Shown here: one piece after another, positions 36,395 through 48,119 of the stretch
Layout of the letters: each line of letters opens with the position of its first letter
Position numbering within the stretch: the first letter of the stretch is position 1
Assembly (NCBI RefSeq): GCF_011397635.1
Contig: NC_064752.1
Span: 1,681,501 to 1,745,500 of the forward strand
Source: Epinephelus fuscoguttatus
Taxonomy: Eukaryota > Chordata > Actinopteri > Perciformes > Serranidae
DNA: 64,000 bases
Direction: 5' to 3'
The notes under the pieces: model-generated
What the model saw: the letters and a program-made list of their open reading frames with translations, nothing else
Told to the model about the DNA's origin: nothing
Database searches by the model: none
Made by a program: the position numbers and the translations under genes

Positions 36395-36890
36395 ATGTCA
36401 TTGGTCCAATGTCCCGTTGTTCCGATATGTGATTATACCAGGCTATACTGTATTTGTGTACCATAGAGGATCAGCAAGGCAACAAAAGTAGGCTACTGGT
36501 CGAGATACAAGTGTCATAGAGAGGAGAGAGTGAAACACCATAACCTCCTGTTATTAACTCTGGGGTCGGGGTTGTGTGGGGAGCTCTCTGCGGTGCTGAA
36601 CGGCTCCTGGCAGGCGTATTTCTGCCTTGATGGTGCGCCGCGACCGGCTCTGGGTCAGCTGGGAAAGGCTTGAGGCGGAGCAGGCTCACAGCTTATGTGT
36701 TTGCCACTTTCTTTTTCATTTTAACCCACACCATGATCTTTTCCTGACCCTAACCAAGTGGTTTTTGTGCCTAAACCTAACCAGACCTTAACCACAGGGC
36801 ATCATGATGATTTTGGAACAACGGGACTTCGGAACAATGAGTTTAATATGGTCGGAACAATGGGATGTCGGACCAATGGGGAGTTCCCAA
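36395..36890. mobile_element. Fold-back element inside the TTAA element
   Basis: GTCATTGGTCCAATGTCCCG then TTGTTCCGA (about 36397-36426) is mirrored by TCGGAACAATGGGATGTCGG then ACCAATGG (about 36851-36880). The flanking GGTCATGGG motif occurs at both ends (36389 and 36892) in direct orientation, a possible duplication. Non-coding. Confidence 0.55.
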
Positions 36891-36892
36891 GG

Positions 36893-37423
36893 TCATGGGA
36901 ACGCAAGGAGTATTGTCCAGTACTCCTTGGCATGGTAAGGACACATAGGTAAGACAGAAGCAAACCTAAAATTGCCTCGTATATGACAATGTACCAATGA
37001 TGAAGCCTGTGGGTGGCCAAAGAGGGCCATCCCACCCGAGAATATAACTCACAATGATGAGTCAGGACTTTACAATTAGTTATAAATCTCAAGGCAGCAT
37101 GACAAGCTGTATCAATTTTATGATGACAGTGAGCAGAAGCATGCATGTACAAAACATCACCGTAGTCGAGCACAGATAAAAAAGTGGCAGCAACAAGCCG
37201 CTTTTTTACACTAAAAGAAAAACACAACTTATTACGAAAGTAGAAACCCAATTTCAGTCTCAGTTTTTTCACTAGTTGAAGCACATGTGCTTGAAAAATG
37301 AGGGAGTAAAATACCCAGATATTTATAAGAACTAACAGTCTCTATGTTCCTTCCATCCAGAGTGACCACAGCAGGGATGTGTGCTCTAGACTTTGAGTTA
37401 CTGGAGAACTTACTTAAGAACAA
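36893..37423 (-). pseudogene. L2/CR1-type LINE reverse transcriptase C-terminal relic
   Basis: Minus strand: 37423 downward carries VSSYKYLGILL, then a second frame from about 37284 carries LRLKLGFYFRNKLCFS, KKRLVAATFLSVLDYGDVLY, ALRFITNCK and THHCELYSRVGWPSL. This is the C-terminal part of fish L2/CR1-like ORF2 proteins, after the catalytic core. A frameshift lies near 37240-37285, and the 3' end is cut by the fold-back element at 36890. Too short to be functional. Confidence 0.8.
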
Positions 37424-38028
37424 GCTTTAGCTGAAGTAGGGTATCCTGAATAACATTAAAAGCATCTTGCAGGTGCTAAATGGCCAGGACAAGAGTAGAT
37501 GCACAACAGTAAAGTAAGCACTGTCTGTATTTTCATTCTAAAGTGGCCATTTCCTTTAAGGTTGGCATGATACGTGGCCAGTTGCTGTTAATGTTTAACA
37601 GCACCTGGCACCCTCAGGGGGAAACGCGGCAGGACAACAACACGAGTTAAGGGAGCGGAAGTCTGAGTAGGGCGGGCAGGAGCGGTGGTGGATGAGTCCA
37701 CAAATCACGACTTTTACCCAGAAGAGCTGTGTTTGCATCCCGTACGACTGTAAAGCCAAAACCTTTTTTTTTTGCCTAAAAACGTAGTTGAAGCAAACAA
37801 GCGTCAATTCACGGCGTTGTGCAGACATAGTGCTTTTATTTTGAAAGAGACTGTATGCAAACTGTACATTTCCTGTGACAACAGAAGTGTATTTTGAAAA
37901 CAGACAATGCATGTAACAGGCTGAAGTTGACACGGTGTCCCAGAACATCAACAACCAACACACCCAGGGTACCTTGGACCCATATGTGGACGTGGAAAGT
38001 CCATGACCAAACGTGGACATGTGACGAG

Positions 38029-38621
38029 GTCAGATTGGGAATGTGGCGCCCCTCCCGCCCAGCCTATGAGGACTTTCTTGCTCTTTATGTTTCCTCAGAA
38101 CTTCAAAGGAGGACACCACCTGCTGTGTCTCAAGCCAAAACTAAAGGGTGTGTCAGTGTCTGATGGAGAGGGCCGATGCCATTGGTATCTGACGAGTTGA
38201 AAAAACAGCTCCTGACTGTACAGATGAGGTGTCCACATACTTCTGACCTTATAGTGAAGCCAGCCGTGGTTATAAAACTCAAGACTGTATTCACAATACA
38301 CAAGTACAAGAATAAACAATCCCGTATTTGCATGCGTATGCACACACTGCTCATGTGTGAGTAGCTCAGAGTGCGTCTGCTGGGGATTATAAAATGCCCT
38401 CGTATAAAAAAGAGCATCTTAATCTGATCCCAAACATGCAAGAGGAACCAAAGAACAACATGTTTCACAAACAAGTATTTGTTTTTATTCATTTTCAATC
38501 TTTTGTTGTGACTGCTGAAGGGATCCTTCACTTCCTGTCCTCATCCTCCTCCTCTCCTCTTCTCACCTCGTCTCTTCTGGCTGATATGACAGATACTTAT
38601 ATTATGTAGGATAAAAAAGAT
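38029..38621. other. Unassigned non-coding sequence
   Basis: The open frames of up to 133 codons on the minus strand show no domain. No gene called. Confidence 0.35.
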
Positions 38622-38690
38622 AAGACAGACTTTATTGTCCTCCACAGAGAGATGAAATCTGTTTCCCCTCTTCCTGGGGCAAAATAACAG
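38622..38690 (-). repeat. LINE 3'-end-like sequence
   Basis: The minus strand reads CATCTCTCTGTGGAGGACAA then TAAAGTCTGTCTTATC. This resembles the 3' end shared by L2 elements and L2-dependent SINEs (…GGACAATAAAG). No body is recognisable upstream. Confidence 0.5.
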
Positions 38691-38959
38691 TGAACATAAG
38701 GTGCAAATAACAATATACATTTTCAGGTTCCAAGTTATGTATGTTGTTTGGCACACGCAGCTTTATACAGCAGGTGTGATGACAGTGGTATTCACAGTAG
38801 ATGACAGTCGTTACAGTCAGGAAACTTCAAGCAATAGCAAATGTGTGGTTTTAGATTTGCTTCAAGCAGCTGATGAATCAAAGTTAAATCTCTTGAACTG
38901 ACTTCCAGTCAGGAACATTCATTATAAAGGAGAGCGTGTTGGAAACTGTTTACTGCACA

Positions 38960-39935
38960 TTAAAAGTCCAGTGTGTCAGATTTAAGGAGATTTAGTGGCA
39001 GCTAGTGGTGAGGATTGCAGATTGCAACCAGCTGAAACTTCTCCTGGTGAGAATTCCCTCAGTGTTTGTCTTTCAGGAGGTTTTTACCAGGAGCTGAATT
39101 ATCCACAGAGGTCTCCTCTTCTCCAAAACAAACAGACCAGCTGATTTAAACTGGTAAAAACACTGAATAAAACAGTTTCCTGCTACAAAGTGTTTCTCCA
39201 ATGCTGTTTGGCATGTCAGATGACGGCCCACCAGCCCAGCACCTGCTAAACTGAAGGAAAAAAAGCCCTAAAAAATTGACAAAAGCCAAAAATGCCGTTT
39301 GCCAAAAAAAGTTAAACAATTTCGATGATCAGACTTCCACCTCATAAATCTGCGTCACCAATTTCCTGTCTCCAAAATGTTTGTAAGCACGGGTTAAAGT
39401 TTCTCACAACAAGTCTGTTTTTATACATCACAAGTGTTCCCTGGGCGGTGGCGTACACCTCTTTCAGGCCTCGTCTTGTACGTACACAAAGTCTATAGAT
39501 GAGACCCCAGCTGATTTAAACCTTCAAAAACACTGAGTGAAGATTCTAGTTACCAGTTATCCACTCACTCAGCACCTGCTAATGTGTGCTCATGTTTTTA
39601 TCTATGAAAACGTAAGATCCAGATGTTTAAGAGGTTTTCACCGTGAGCTGAATTATCTGCACAGGTCTCTTCTTATCCAAAACCACCACCTCTGACTTAA
39701 AAACAGTGAAAACCCTGAATGAAGCAGATTTATGTTTAAAAGAATATGTATATTTCTCCGTAAGGACAGTCTTGTCATCTCCGTAGACGAGGACCTGCTC
39801 CCATGTAGATATAAACAGCTCATTTTAAGGTAACAGCAACACAACAATTCATATTTTCAGGTGATTAAACACTAAAGAAAATAGACTTACAGTATTAGAT
39901 TATATTAAAGTTCTGCCAGTATGTCCCCCTAAATC
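38960..39935 (+). repeat. Diverged dispersed repeat 'family C' in two direct pieces around a MITE
   Basis: GAGGTTTTTACCAGGAGCTG then AATTATC..CA(C/G)AGGTCTC occurs at about 39078-39116 and again at about 39632-39668. CCAGCTGATTTAAAC occurs at 39138 and 39507. A relative of the 23058 MITE sits between them. The region looks like two copies or a duplicated module. Confidence 0.55.
39270..39512. mobile_element. Diverged relative of the 23058-23355 MITE
   Basis: Aligned landmarks: GACAAAAGCCAAAAATG, TGATCAGACTTCCACCTCA, CCTGTCTCCAAAATG, GGTGGCGTACACCTCTTTCA, GTACGTACACAAAG and the right end GATGAGACCCC. The left inverted end is missing. Confidence 0.6.
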
Positions 39936-41090
39936 TGCCACATCAGACCATTACGCTTCATTTTCATACGAAACGATTCCAAGCGTAAAACATTTGTGGT
40001 TTCAAACCTTACACTGTTAATATATTGCACAATTAAATGTCACTTTAGAGTGAGTTTAGCACTGAGCACAGTCATCATTAAGAAGCTCTGAGCAGCGTAC
40101 GTGTTCATCAGCTCTGAAGTGCTGCTTTGGGAAATGCTTGTAGAGATTCAAGAGCATTTGTGGAAACACACTTAACATTTGAGATAGGGAAAAAAAACCT
40201 GTCTGTGGATGGAGATGACTGGTCGTGTGTGTTTCCTGTTGGGCTGTGTGCATTTGAATGAATTGCCATGTAAGGACAGGTTGCAAACACAGCTGAGGTC
40301 ATCAATGCTGTGGAATGTGGCCGCGGTTGATGATTCTTGATCCTCTAAAAATAAAGATAATTACACGTTCATGTGCTCACCGGTGCAACCACATTACAGC
40401 GATGAAGCAACAGGCATTACATCACAATTAGAACAGAGGCATTAACGGAGGAACGATCAAAGGTTTGCACGCCTATTAACTGAAAAGCTCTTATTTCATA
40501 TCAGAAGCACTTAACAGACTTTCCCCCAGCTGACTCTGAGAACAGACAACAGACAGCAACATCAGAAATATCTGATCATGAAACTGAAATAAAGCCACTC
40601 AGAGAAGCAGAAACTATTCAGCTACAGCACAGAAGAGAAAACAGAACAAAAACTACTCTCAGAACACTTTGTGCTTTGCTCTTGGCACCATGCTGTGTCC
40701 ATAATGAAGTCTGATTGCTGATATTGACGGGCGAAATATAAGGCGGTGCTCTTTTTGAAGCTGCTGCCTGCTCCTCTGTTCTGGCTCGTCTTATGTATAC
40801 TGTATAGATATATATATATATATGTGAAAAAGAAAACCGCTTCACAAGATATGCTTTGACGTGAGCTGTGAGAATATAACAGAGGGTTTATTAAAGTTGT
40901 GTGTGAGACACTGAACAGTTGTGACAATCACAGGAAGGAATCTTGAATTCCATGTTCTGACCACATTTAGCTCATTTTATCTGACGTAGCGTCAGCGTCC
41001 AGCAGCTCTGTACGAGATCACGCTTGGCTCAGTGTTACGAACCTGCTGCTGTCAGTCCTTCTTCATAAGCACTTTGTTCGTGTGTTTTTT
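39936..41090. other. Unassigned non-coding sequence
   Basis: A short (TA)n run at about 40807-40822; otherwise nothing recognised. Confidence 0.35.
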
Positions 41091-41233
41091 TGTGTGTGTG
41101 TGTGTGTGTGCGTGCAGCTCTCCCGTCTGTTATATTACTCTATATCCTCTCTGTGTGAGTCTCTACCAGCGCCATCTGAGGTCTATTACATGAAATACAT
41201 ATTGAAATCACAAGGCACTGCTGAGTGTGTGTG

Positions 41234-41267
<34 letters not shown>

Positions 41268-41305
41268 ACACCACAGCTGCTGTAGCTTGTCTAAGGGTGT
41301 CAAGG

Positions 41306-41344
<39 letters not shown>

Positions 41345-41454
41345 AGACGCTGTAAAATCACATGCTCAGACTGACTGAATTCAGGAGGCTCATCTAAATT
41401 TAAATCCATGAGTCATTTTTTATATGTTGAGAATTTTCTGTATATTTCTGTACT

Positions 41455-41490
<36 letters not shown>

Positions 41491-41614
41491 ACTGTGCATT
41501 CACACATGCCTGTCACGTTCCTTTCTCAGTAATATTACACCAAAAGGGTCAGCAGGGGGAAGCACAAGCTTCCTGTTTCAGCCTGGTGTTTGTGTGTGTG
41601 TGTGTGTGTGTGTG
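41091..41614. repeat. Cluster of five dinucleotide microsatellites in both orientations
   Basis: (GT)n at 41091-41114, (GT)n with one GC at 41224-41268, (CA)n at 41311-41342, (CA)n at 41456-41489 and (GT)n at 41590-41614. The Cys-Val and His-Thr runs in open frames here are artefacts. Confidence 0.92.
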
Positions 41615-42884
41615 GCTGCAGCAGGGACCGATTGCATGGTCTGTTTGCAGTGTGTTGTCTATCTATCTATAAACACTGTATGAAGAAATGAGCCCCTTTT
41701 ACACTGCCTCTTCAAGGCGGGAATCTCATGCCGCCTCTCCGTTCTGTATGAAAGGTAAAATCGTAGAATGGGAGGACGGAGTCGTTTCATCTGTCAGCTG
41801 ACGTGGTCGTAGTAGTAACAGCACTGGAATAAGTTCTATGTAAATGTGACAGCAGGCAGGATGTGATCATGGGTGGCACATGACATGACGTTATGTGTGC
41901 GACCCACTGCTGGGAGATTTATAAAGTAGCTAATAGCAGTTAGCAGCTGACTCAAAGGAGAACAGCAGCTGAAAATGTCCACAAATTGAGAAAACACTGA
42001 GGTCCACGAGCTGCTTACCCTCTGAGCAGAGGACGAGATCCGCCACCACGTAACAAGGACGGTGAATGATTGTTGTTATTGTTTATAAAGCGCTGCCAAC
42101 ATGCATGTTTCATGTCACATTAGAGGCTGACGCTGTTGTGTTACATGTCACACCTCTTTTGATTCTGCCGGTCTAAAGTCACACACTGGAGCGGCATGAC
42201 ACTGCTGTTGTTCGGGTCTATGTAAAAAATGCAAAGATGTCTTTGTAGCAGTCCTTTGGTGTGACCTCTGTTTTTAGGCCTGTAGTGCTAAAACAAACAG
42301 AAACCAACAATTCCTGCAGAGTGCCCCTTTAACTGTATATGTAGTCCTGCATATGTACATTGAAAGCAACAAAAAACTGGAGTTTAATTCTGTGACTGTG
42401 TGCACACTTACCATGGCCATTAAAGCTGGTTCTGATTCATTTGATTTGATGAGTCGACATTGGAGAGAGAAAAAGAGAAGGTGAATGGGAAGTTGTGTGC
42501 TTTGTGTCTGTGTGTGAAACACAAGACATACAAACACAGAAACAAGTGGTTTTTGTGCCTTAAACTTTCAACGTAACCTCTACGTAATACAGACTGTTCT
42601 CACAATGTTTGTTTTTCTACAAAAAGTAACACACCAAAGTTGTACATATCCTGCAGATTTTGAAAGGCTGCAATCCTGTGACCAGCGGCAGCAGACAAAG
42701 AAGCAGCCCCGAGCGTTTGTGAGGAGGCAGGTTGGGGTGTCGGATGGTTCACAAAAAACTGGACTATCGCCTGAAGTCGCTTGTTCGGATCTGTGTGAAC
42801 TCAGAGTCATGTAAAGGTAAGTCCTCACCATGTTTCTTTTCCTTAACCTAACCACAGTAACTTTTATAGCCTAAACGTAACCTC
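41615..42884. other. Unassigned non-coding sequence
   Basis: The 87- and 91-codon minus frames near 42274 and 42580 have no domain. A (CTAT)n trace lies near 41660. Confidence 0.35.
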
Positions 42885-43365
42885 TGTTCTTTTTCATCCG
42901 CTTATGCGGGAACAGGTCATTGGGGCAGCAGGAAAGCAAAGCGCCCCAGACGTCCCTCTCCACATCAACACTCTCCAGCTCCTCCTGGAGGACCCCGAGG
43001 TGTTCCCAGACCAGATGAGTTATATAATCCCTCCAGTGTGTTCTGGGTCTGCCCCAGGGCCTCCTACCCACTGGTGGACGTGCCCAGAACACCTCCAGTG
43101 GGAGGCACCCAGGAGGATCCTGATCAGATGCTTGATCGGATCTACTCCGAGCTCCCTCCAGATGTCTGACTCCTCCCCCTGTCTCTAAGGCTGAGCCCAG
43201 ACACCCTACAGAGGAAACTCACTTCAGCTGCTTGTATCCGCGATCTCATTCTTTTGGTCACTACCCAGAGCTCATGACCATAGGTGAGGGTTGGGACGGA
43301 GGTGGACCAGGAAATCGAAAGCTTCGCCTTCCTGCTCAGCTCTCTCTTCACCATGACCTCTGTAA
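42885..43365 (-). pseudogene. RTE-clade (Rex3-like) LINE, ORF C-terminal relic
   Basis: Minus strand from about 43354: SWSTSVPTLTYGHELWVVTK, then MRSRIQAAEVSFLCRVSGLS and LRDRGR. After a frame change near 43150 it continues to ARPPVGRRPWGRPRTHWRDY and VWEHLGV. Both blocks are hallmarks of the C-terminus of fish Rex3/RTE-type ORFs. The region between them holds at least one frameshift, the catalytic RT core is absent, and the copy is 5'-truncated. Confidence 0.85.
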
Positions 43366-44744
43366 CTTAATGTTAACCACGTAAATGCATGTTAAGGACG
43401 TACATCATTAGTGGGGCGGAAATTTGTAGGATATCATATGAACTCTTCTTTGAGAATATGCTTCAGAATAACATACACGTATCATCAGTTTCCAACCTTG
43501 CAAAGTCTGCAGCTGCAACAGTTGCGTCAGTTGTTTTACGCCATTGGATCAAATTCAAATTTGGGAATATGCACCGATTAATCATTTCAGTTAACTGAAA
43601 TAATGACAGCCTAAAAGCAAGTTTTGCGTTATTGCCACTCTTGTGTATTTTGTAGTCTTATGGAGCTGCATTGTGTCAAAGTTTACGAAGTAAATATTCC
43701 TAAAAAAAAATTGTCGACAGTTCATTTTTGCCCCAGAATGCCCAAGTGGTTTGATCCTGTCAGGGTCTCATCTTCACCTTAACCATACTGTATTTTCATA
43801 AAGTATAATAAAAACACACTGTAAGATATTATGGGAATAATATTAAAGACTATGAGTTCATGTCTGAGTCTGTGAGCACAGGTGCAATTATCAAGTCATA
43901 CATAAACAATAATCACAAATGATTTATTGCTGTAGCTCATCGAACCTACAAAGAAGAGGGTGCAGCTAGCATGGTTAAATTCTGTCATAAATCACTCACG
44001 TGTGTCAGTTTTATTGTTGCAGTCATTATTTTTGTTTGAGAGTTACTGGAAGATTATGAAACCTGTTCCTGCTGATGTAATTTCCAGTCCTGTCAAATTT
44101 CTCTCAGCAATAGATACATGTGTAGTTTGGGTTACTTGGACTGGACTGTGATGCGTCACTTTAAAATAACACATTTAAAAGTATAATTAATTGAGTTCAA
44201 AGTGACCCCCCTCTTCAATATGTTTTCACACGCTCTTATTTGCAGCTTGATTTAAGCTGTAACTAACAGTGAGTCATACACTATAGCTGCCCTTAAAAAG
44301 TGAAGCCACTTAACGCTGACTTTCAGCTGTTTGACTTTGAAATTAACCATGCATCACTGCCTCTAAAATAAATAAATGGATAAAAGTTAACACAGAAGTC
44401 TCACAGTTTCTAGATTGAGTTCATTCAAGCGTTTCAGGTGATAGCATGAGTGCAATGTCCACTGTGAGTTGAAGGACGGACATTGGACCCATTAAATGAA
44501 ACATGCCGGCGCTGTCAGTCATAAAGCTCATATCTACACAGAGTAAACTTTCCTGGCTGCACGTAACATCCTCGTACGGTGGCCCAGAGGGACAAAACAC
44601 AACAAAACTGAACTAAGCCTTCTCAGTGACAGTCTGCTCATCTGTGCGTCTTTACTTCTGTTGTTTCGCTGACTTGACTTTCAAAGAACTCTCAATTTAC
44701 TGTCCAATCACACACAAGAACAGTTTGACCTGACTGTTGTGCAT
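43366..44744. other. Unassigned non-coding sequence
   Basis: AT-rich; no gene or element ends recognised. Confidence 0.35.
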
Positions 44745-45030
44745 CATGTTAGCATGCACCACGATGTACAGGAAACTCATCCCGGCACGCTGGGACACTC
44801 CACCCTACACACCACAATATGTTAAGTACACAATGATAGTGTTGTTTACTGGCCTTGAACTGAAACGTTAGCATGCTACGTGCTAAACCACTGCATGATG
44901 GTGACCATGCCAAACATCATACCCACCAAACATCAGGATATTAGCATTTTCATTTTAGCACGTTAGCATTTAGCTCAAACTTCCCATGTGCAGTCACAGC
45001 TGCTAACACGGCTGTAAACTCTCTGTCTTG
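44745..45030. repeat. TTAGCATG-rich fish dispersed repeat
   Basis: Repeated GTTAGCATG, ATTAGCATTTTCATTTTAGC and GTTAGCATTTAGCTC motifs, followed by GCTGCTAACACGGCTGTA. The order matches a repeat I remember as frequent in teleosts. Class unknown. Confidence 0.55.
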
Positions 45031-45364
45031 TTTGAGTTTTAACGAAAAGCAGCAGTGTACTGAATATTTGAGAGCGTCTACAGTAAAATGAAACATCTGC
45101 TCAAACTGTTTCATCAGTCGGGCTGCTCTCAGCTCAGTTTTCCACCATCAACTGTTTCCCGTCACATTCCTGCAGCCGCTGTCACTTCTGACAACTCACA
45201 GGCTGCATGAATATTTAATCAAGAGGTTTTGGCCGGGACTGAGACAAAACAAAGCCAAAACAAAAAAGACAAGAGATAAATGCCCAGTAATTTATGACCC
45301 AAGGTGATAATTGTGTAATTGGCAAAGATTATGTAATCGTGTAATGTATCAGCCTCCCAGACGG

Positions 45365-45680
45365 ACCATGTTTCAAATGTCATGACAGAAGCAGTGATTG
45401 ATGCACCTGAATTACCACTTTATATGTGTTTGTTTCCTGATCGAAAAATAAAGATGCCGGACGAGAGGAAACGCACGTCTGCCCTGGAATGAATAACACC
45501 TATGAGGCAGACTCGACAGTTGTGTAACCAGAGAAATTAGGCTACAGAGACACCCTCTCCAAATTGGCCACATTTCAAATGTCACAACAGACGCATTGAA
45601 TTACGCTCATTGATTGATGCACTTGGGTTACAACACTATGTGTTTGTTTCCTGTTAGGAGAAAGAAAGACGAGTTATTTA
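45365..45680 (+). repeat. Diverged direct duplication (~190-bp spacing)
   Basis: CATGTTTCAAATGTCATGAC with TGATTGATGCAC and ATGTGTTTGTTTCCTG near 45368-45440 recur as CACATTTCAAATGTCACAAC, TGATTGATGCAC and ATGTGTTTGTTTCCTG near 45567-45655. A weaker third relative may lie near 49330-49380. Confidence 0.55.
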
Positions 45681-45916
45681 GGAGCTGGGATAACAATCCA
45701 TGCCCAAAATAAAAAATGCATCATTAAAGTTGTCAGAAAAAAATCAGATTTTCCCAATATTTTTGGAACTGACTAAATATACCTAACATTTTAACTCTTA
45801 CTGACATACACTGACATATTAAATGAATGATAATAATCTGAGCTGCATTACAGGTAACTCAAAACTTTATTTCTTCCAGTTTAAGAGATTGCTGAAGCTA
45901 ATTCAATCTTGAGTCA

Positions 45917-46553
45917 AGTTCAGACCAAAGATTCATGACGAGACAAGTTGAAACAAACGACTCTCTGTGCTTCTGATCTGTAACGTCGACAGGAAGTGAC
46001 CGCCACGAGACGGCGTATCATCTCTAGTCAACAACTCTCTGTGCTTCCGATCTGTAATGTTGACAGGAAGTGACCACCATGAGACGGCGTATCATCTCTA
46101 GTCAACGACTCTCTGTGCTTCTGATCTGTAACGTCGACAGGAAGTGACCGCCACGAGACGGCGTATCATCTCTAGTCAACAACTCTCTGTGCTTCTGATC
46201 TGTAACACTGACAGGAAGTGACCACCATGAGACGGCGTATCATCTCTAGTCAACAACTCTCTGTGCTTCCGATCTGTAACGTCGACAGGAAGTGACCACC
46301 ATGAGACGGCGTATCATCTCTAGTCAACAACTCTCTGTGCTTCTGATCTGTAACACTGACAGGAAGTGACCACCATGAGACGGCGTATCATCTCTAGTCA
46401 ACAACTCTCTGTGCTTCTGATCTGTAACACTGACAGGAAGTGACCACCATGAGACGGCGTATCATCTCTAGTCAACAACTCTCTGTGCTTCCGATCTGTA
46501 ACGTCGACAGGAAGTGACCACCATGAGACAGCGTATCATCTCTAGTCAACGAC
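45917..46553 (+). repeat. 74-bp minisatellite, eight units
   Basis: After a lead-in shared with 30410 (CAGACCAAAGATTCA, GACGAGACAAGTTGAAAC), eight units of 74 bp follow from 45961. Each begins CTCTCTGTGCTTC(T/C)GATCTG and contains GACAGGAAGTGACC and GACGGCGTATCATCTCTAGT. Units differ at a few sites (GTCGAC or CACTGA; CCGCCACGAG or CCACCATGAG), and the variants are shared between units. Confidence 0.9.
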
Positions 46554-48119
46554 TCGGTCACTTGAGAACCAATAGTTATAAAACACGTGCGCGAAATAGT
46601 AATAAAACGCGCGCAAATTAGATTTCTAATTTGCGTCCGTGCGTTTTAAAAAAAATAACATATGCATGTCACCTCCCGGTCTCCGTACAAACACATGCAT
46701 TTTAGCTAAAAATCCTTCTACTGGAGTCTGGCCTTTGTCCCACACTTAACTCTCTAGTGTTTGTTCCCTGGTGTGTTTCTTTAAGGGTCCTCAGGAGCCT
46801 GTAGTGTCTCTATGTTTTACTTTCTTTTGTTGCTTTGTTTTAATTGTTATACTGCTTTTGTTGTTATTGACTGTACTTTTTATTGTTTGGTTGTTTCGTT
46901 GTACTTTGTGAAGCACTTCACTGTGTGAGGTGCAAAATCAAATACATTTATTATCATCATAAGAGAGCATAGATAAGTTTCACCTTCAGTTCAGTTTGCA
47001 TACTAATGTTTTACCTAAAAATACATGTTCGTGCAGTGCTGAGCAAACAAAAGGATTAATGACACTTTGATTATTCTGCATGAGCTGTGAGAGTGTTTGG
47101 ATGTTTTGATATAGTTTTCCTGTTGTCAAGTGTGGTCCCCAATCAATCAGTAAATCAATAGGTTTGCCATTTTCCCGTGGACGCATACGAGGAAAAGTTT
47201 TCTTCACAACAACATTCAAGGTAACGCAGCATGACTAATTGATCTACAAATAATCATTTTGTGGTTGAAGTATTCCTTTAATAACACAACTCAGTAAACA
47301 GCTTTCAAGTCGACGTGATTGGGCCTTGAAGTTGTTCTGGCTGATACAGACTGTAATAGTTGGTCCCCCAAAAAACATCCGAATGGTGCGTCACTTGACA
47401 TGTTGCTGCTGCATTAACTCCTTTAGTTTCTTAAAGGTTGAAGGTCCAGAGTATATGGTGAATGAGATAAGAAAGAAGCATCTTTCCTCAGCTGTTAGTG
47501 AATTCAAACTGATCTTATCATCGTTACTGCTCAAATACTTCCAGGTCATTTCACTCAGTTTGAAACCTTGCTGAGCAAAACAGACTTTTCGACTGCAGCC
47601 GCACTCCTCTACTTTTTGGTTATGTTGTTTGTTCATGTTTTGAGCGTATTTATTTTTTTCATTTTTGTGCACAGTTTTTTTTTTTACAAACGCCATCAAA
47701 CCCTCTGGCACTTCACTGGTTTTGTCTGGTGAAACAAACATGAATCAAACAGCAGGTGAAGATCATACCTGCCTACAAGTGTCCTCCTCCCAGTGTCTAA
47801 CCAGTTATTACAAGGCTTTTGTGAGTAGCCACAATAGTAAAGTGGAGTGTCACGCATGGCATCAAATCCAGGTCGTTGACTGACACGCGAGTCAACACTT
47901 CATCTGTGTTTTGTTTCGGCAAAAGCTTTTTACAGCTCGAAAAAATGTTTGACAAACCATCAGAAACACATCACTGAGACTGTTTAAAGGCTTTTTTCTC
48001 ACTTTTGACAGAGCAGGCTGTGTTTCTGTTAAACAATCCATCTTTTTATCTCTTTGCAGTCAGTGTGCAGTTCATACAGAGCATGGAAATGAAGCTGATG
48101 ATCTTTTTATCAGTCTCAT
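46554..48119. other. Unassigned non-coding sequence
   Basis: 46850-46960 resembles an AT-rich LINE 3' end (GTACTTTGTGAAGCACTTC, then TTTATTATCATCAT). The 116-codon minus frame at 47391-47741 is Lys-rich with no domain. Confidence 0.35.

Larger units (their letters stand above)
35910..37555. mobile_element. TTAA-flanked DNA element with 43-bp inverted ends (piggyBac-like)
   Basis: The inverted termini start AGGAAATGGCCACTTTAGAA and extend 43 bp with one mismatch (35910-35952 against 37513-37555). TTAA lies at 35906-35909 and 37556-37559. A TTAA duplication is characteristic of the piggyBac group, but the tips do not start with the usual CCC/CCY, so the assignment is tentative. The interior is non-coding apart from a LINE relic and also holds a fold-back element, so it is a composite non-autonomous copy. 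Confidence 0.82.
35822..38028 (+). repeat. Family A, copy 6, opened by a TTAA-flanked element
   Basis: The left part is 35822-35905 (CCTGGTCTCACTCC to GCAAAAAGGCGTCTC). The right part is 37560-38028 (GTTGGCATGATACG to GACGAG). The insertion is the 1,646-bp element at 35910-37555 with TTAA on both sides. Copies 2 and 3 have continuous sequence at the equivalent point, so they act as empty sites. Confidence 0.78.

Noticed and set aside
47391..47741. 116-codon Lys/Gln-rich minus frame as a host exon
   Set aside because: No splice-site pattern, no domain, and a poly-T stretch inside the translated segment.
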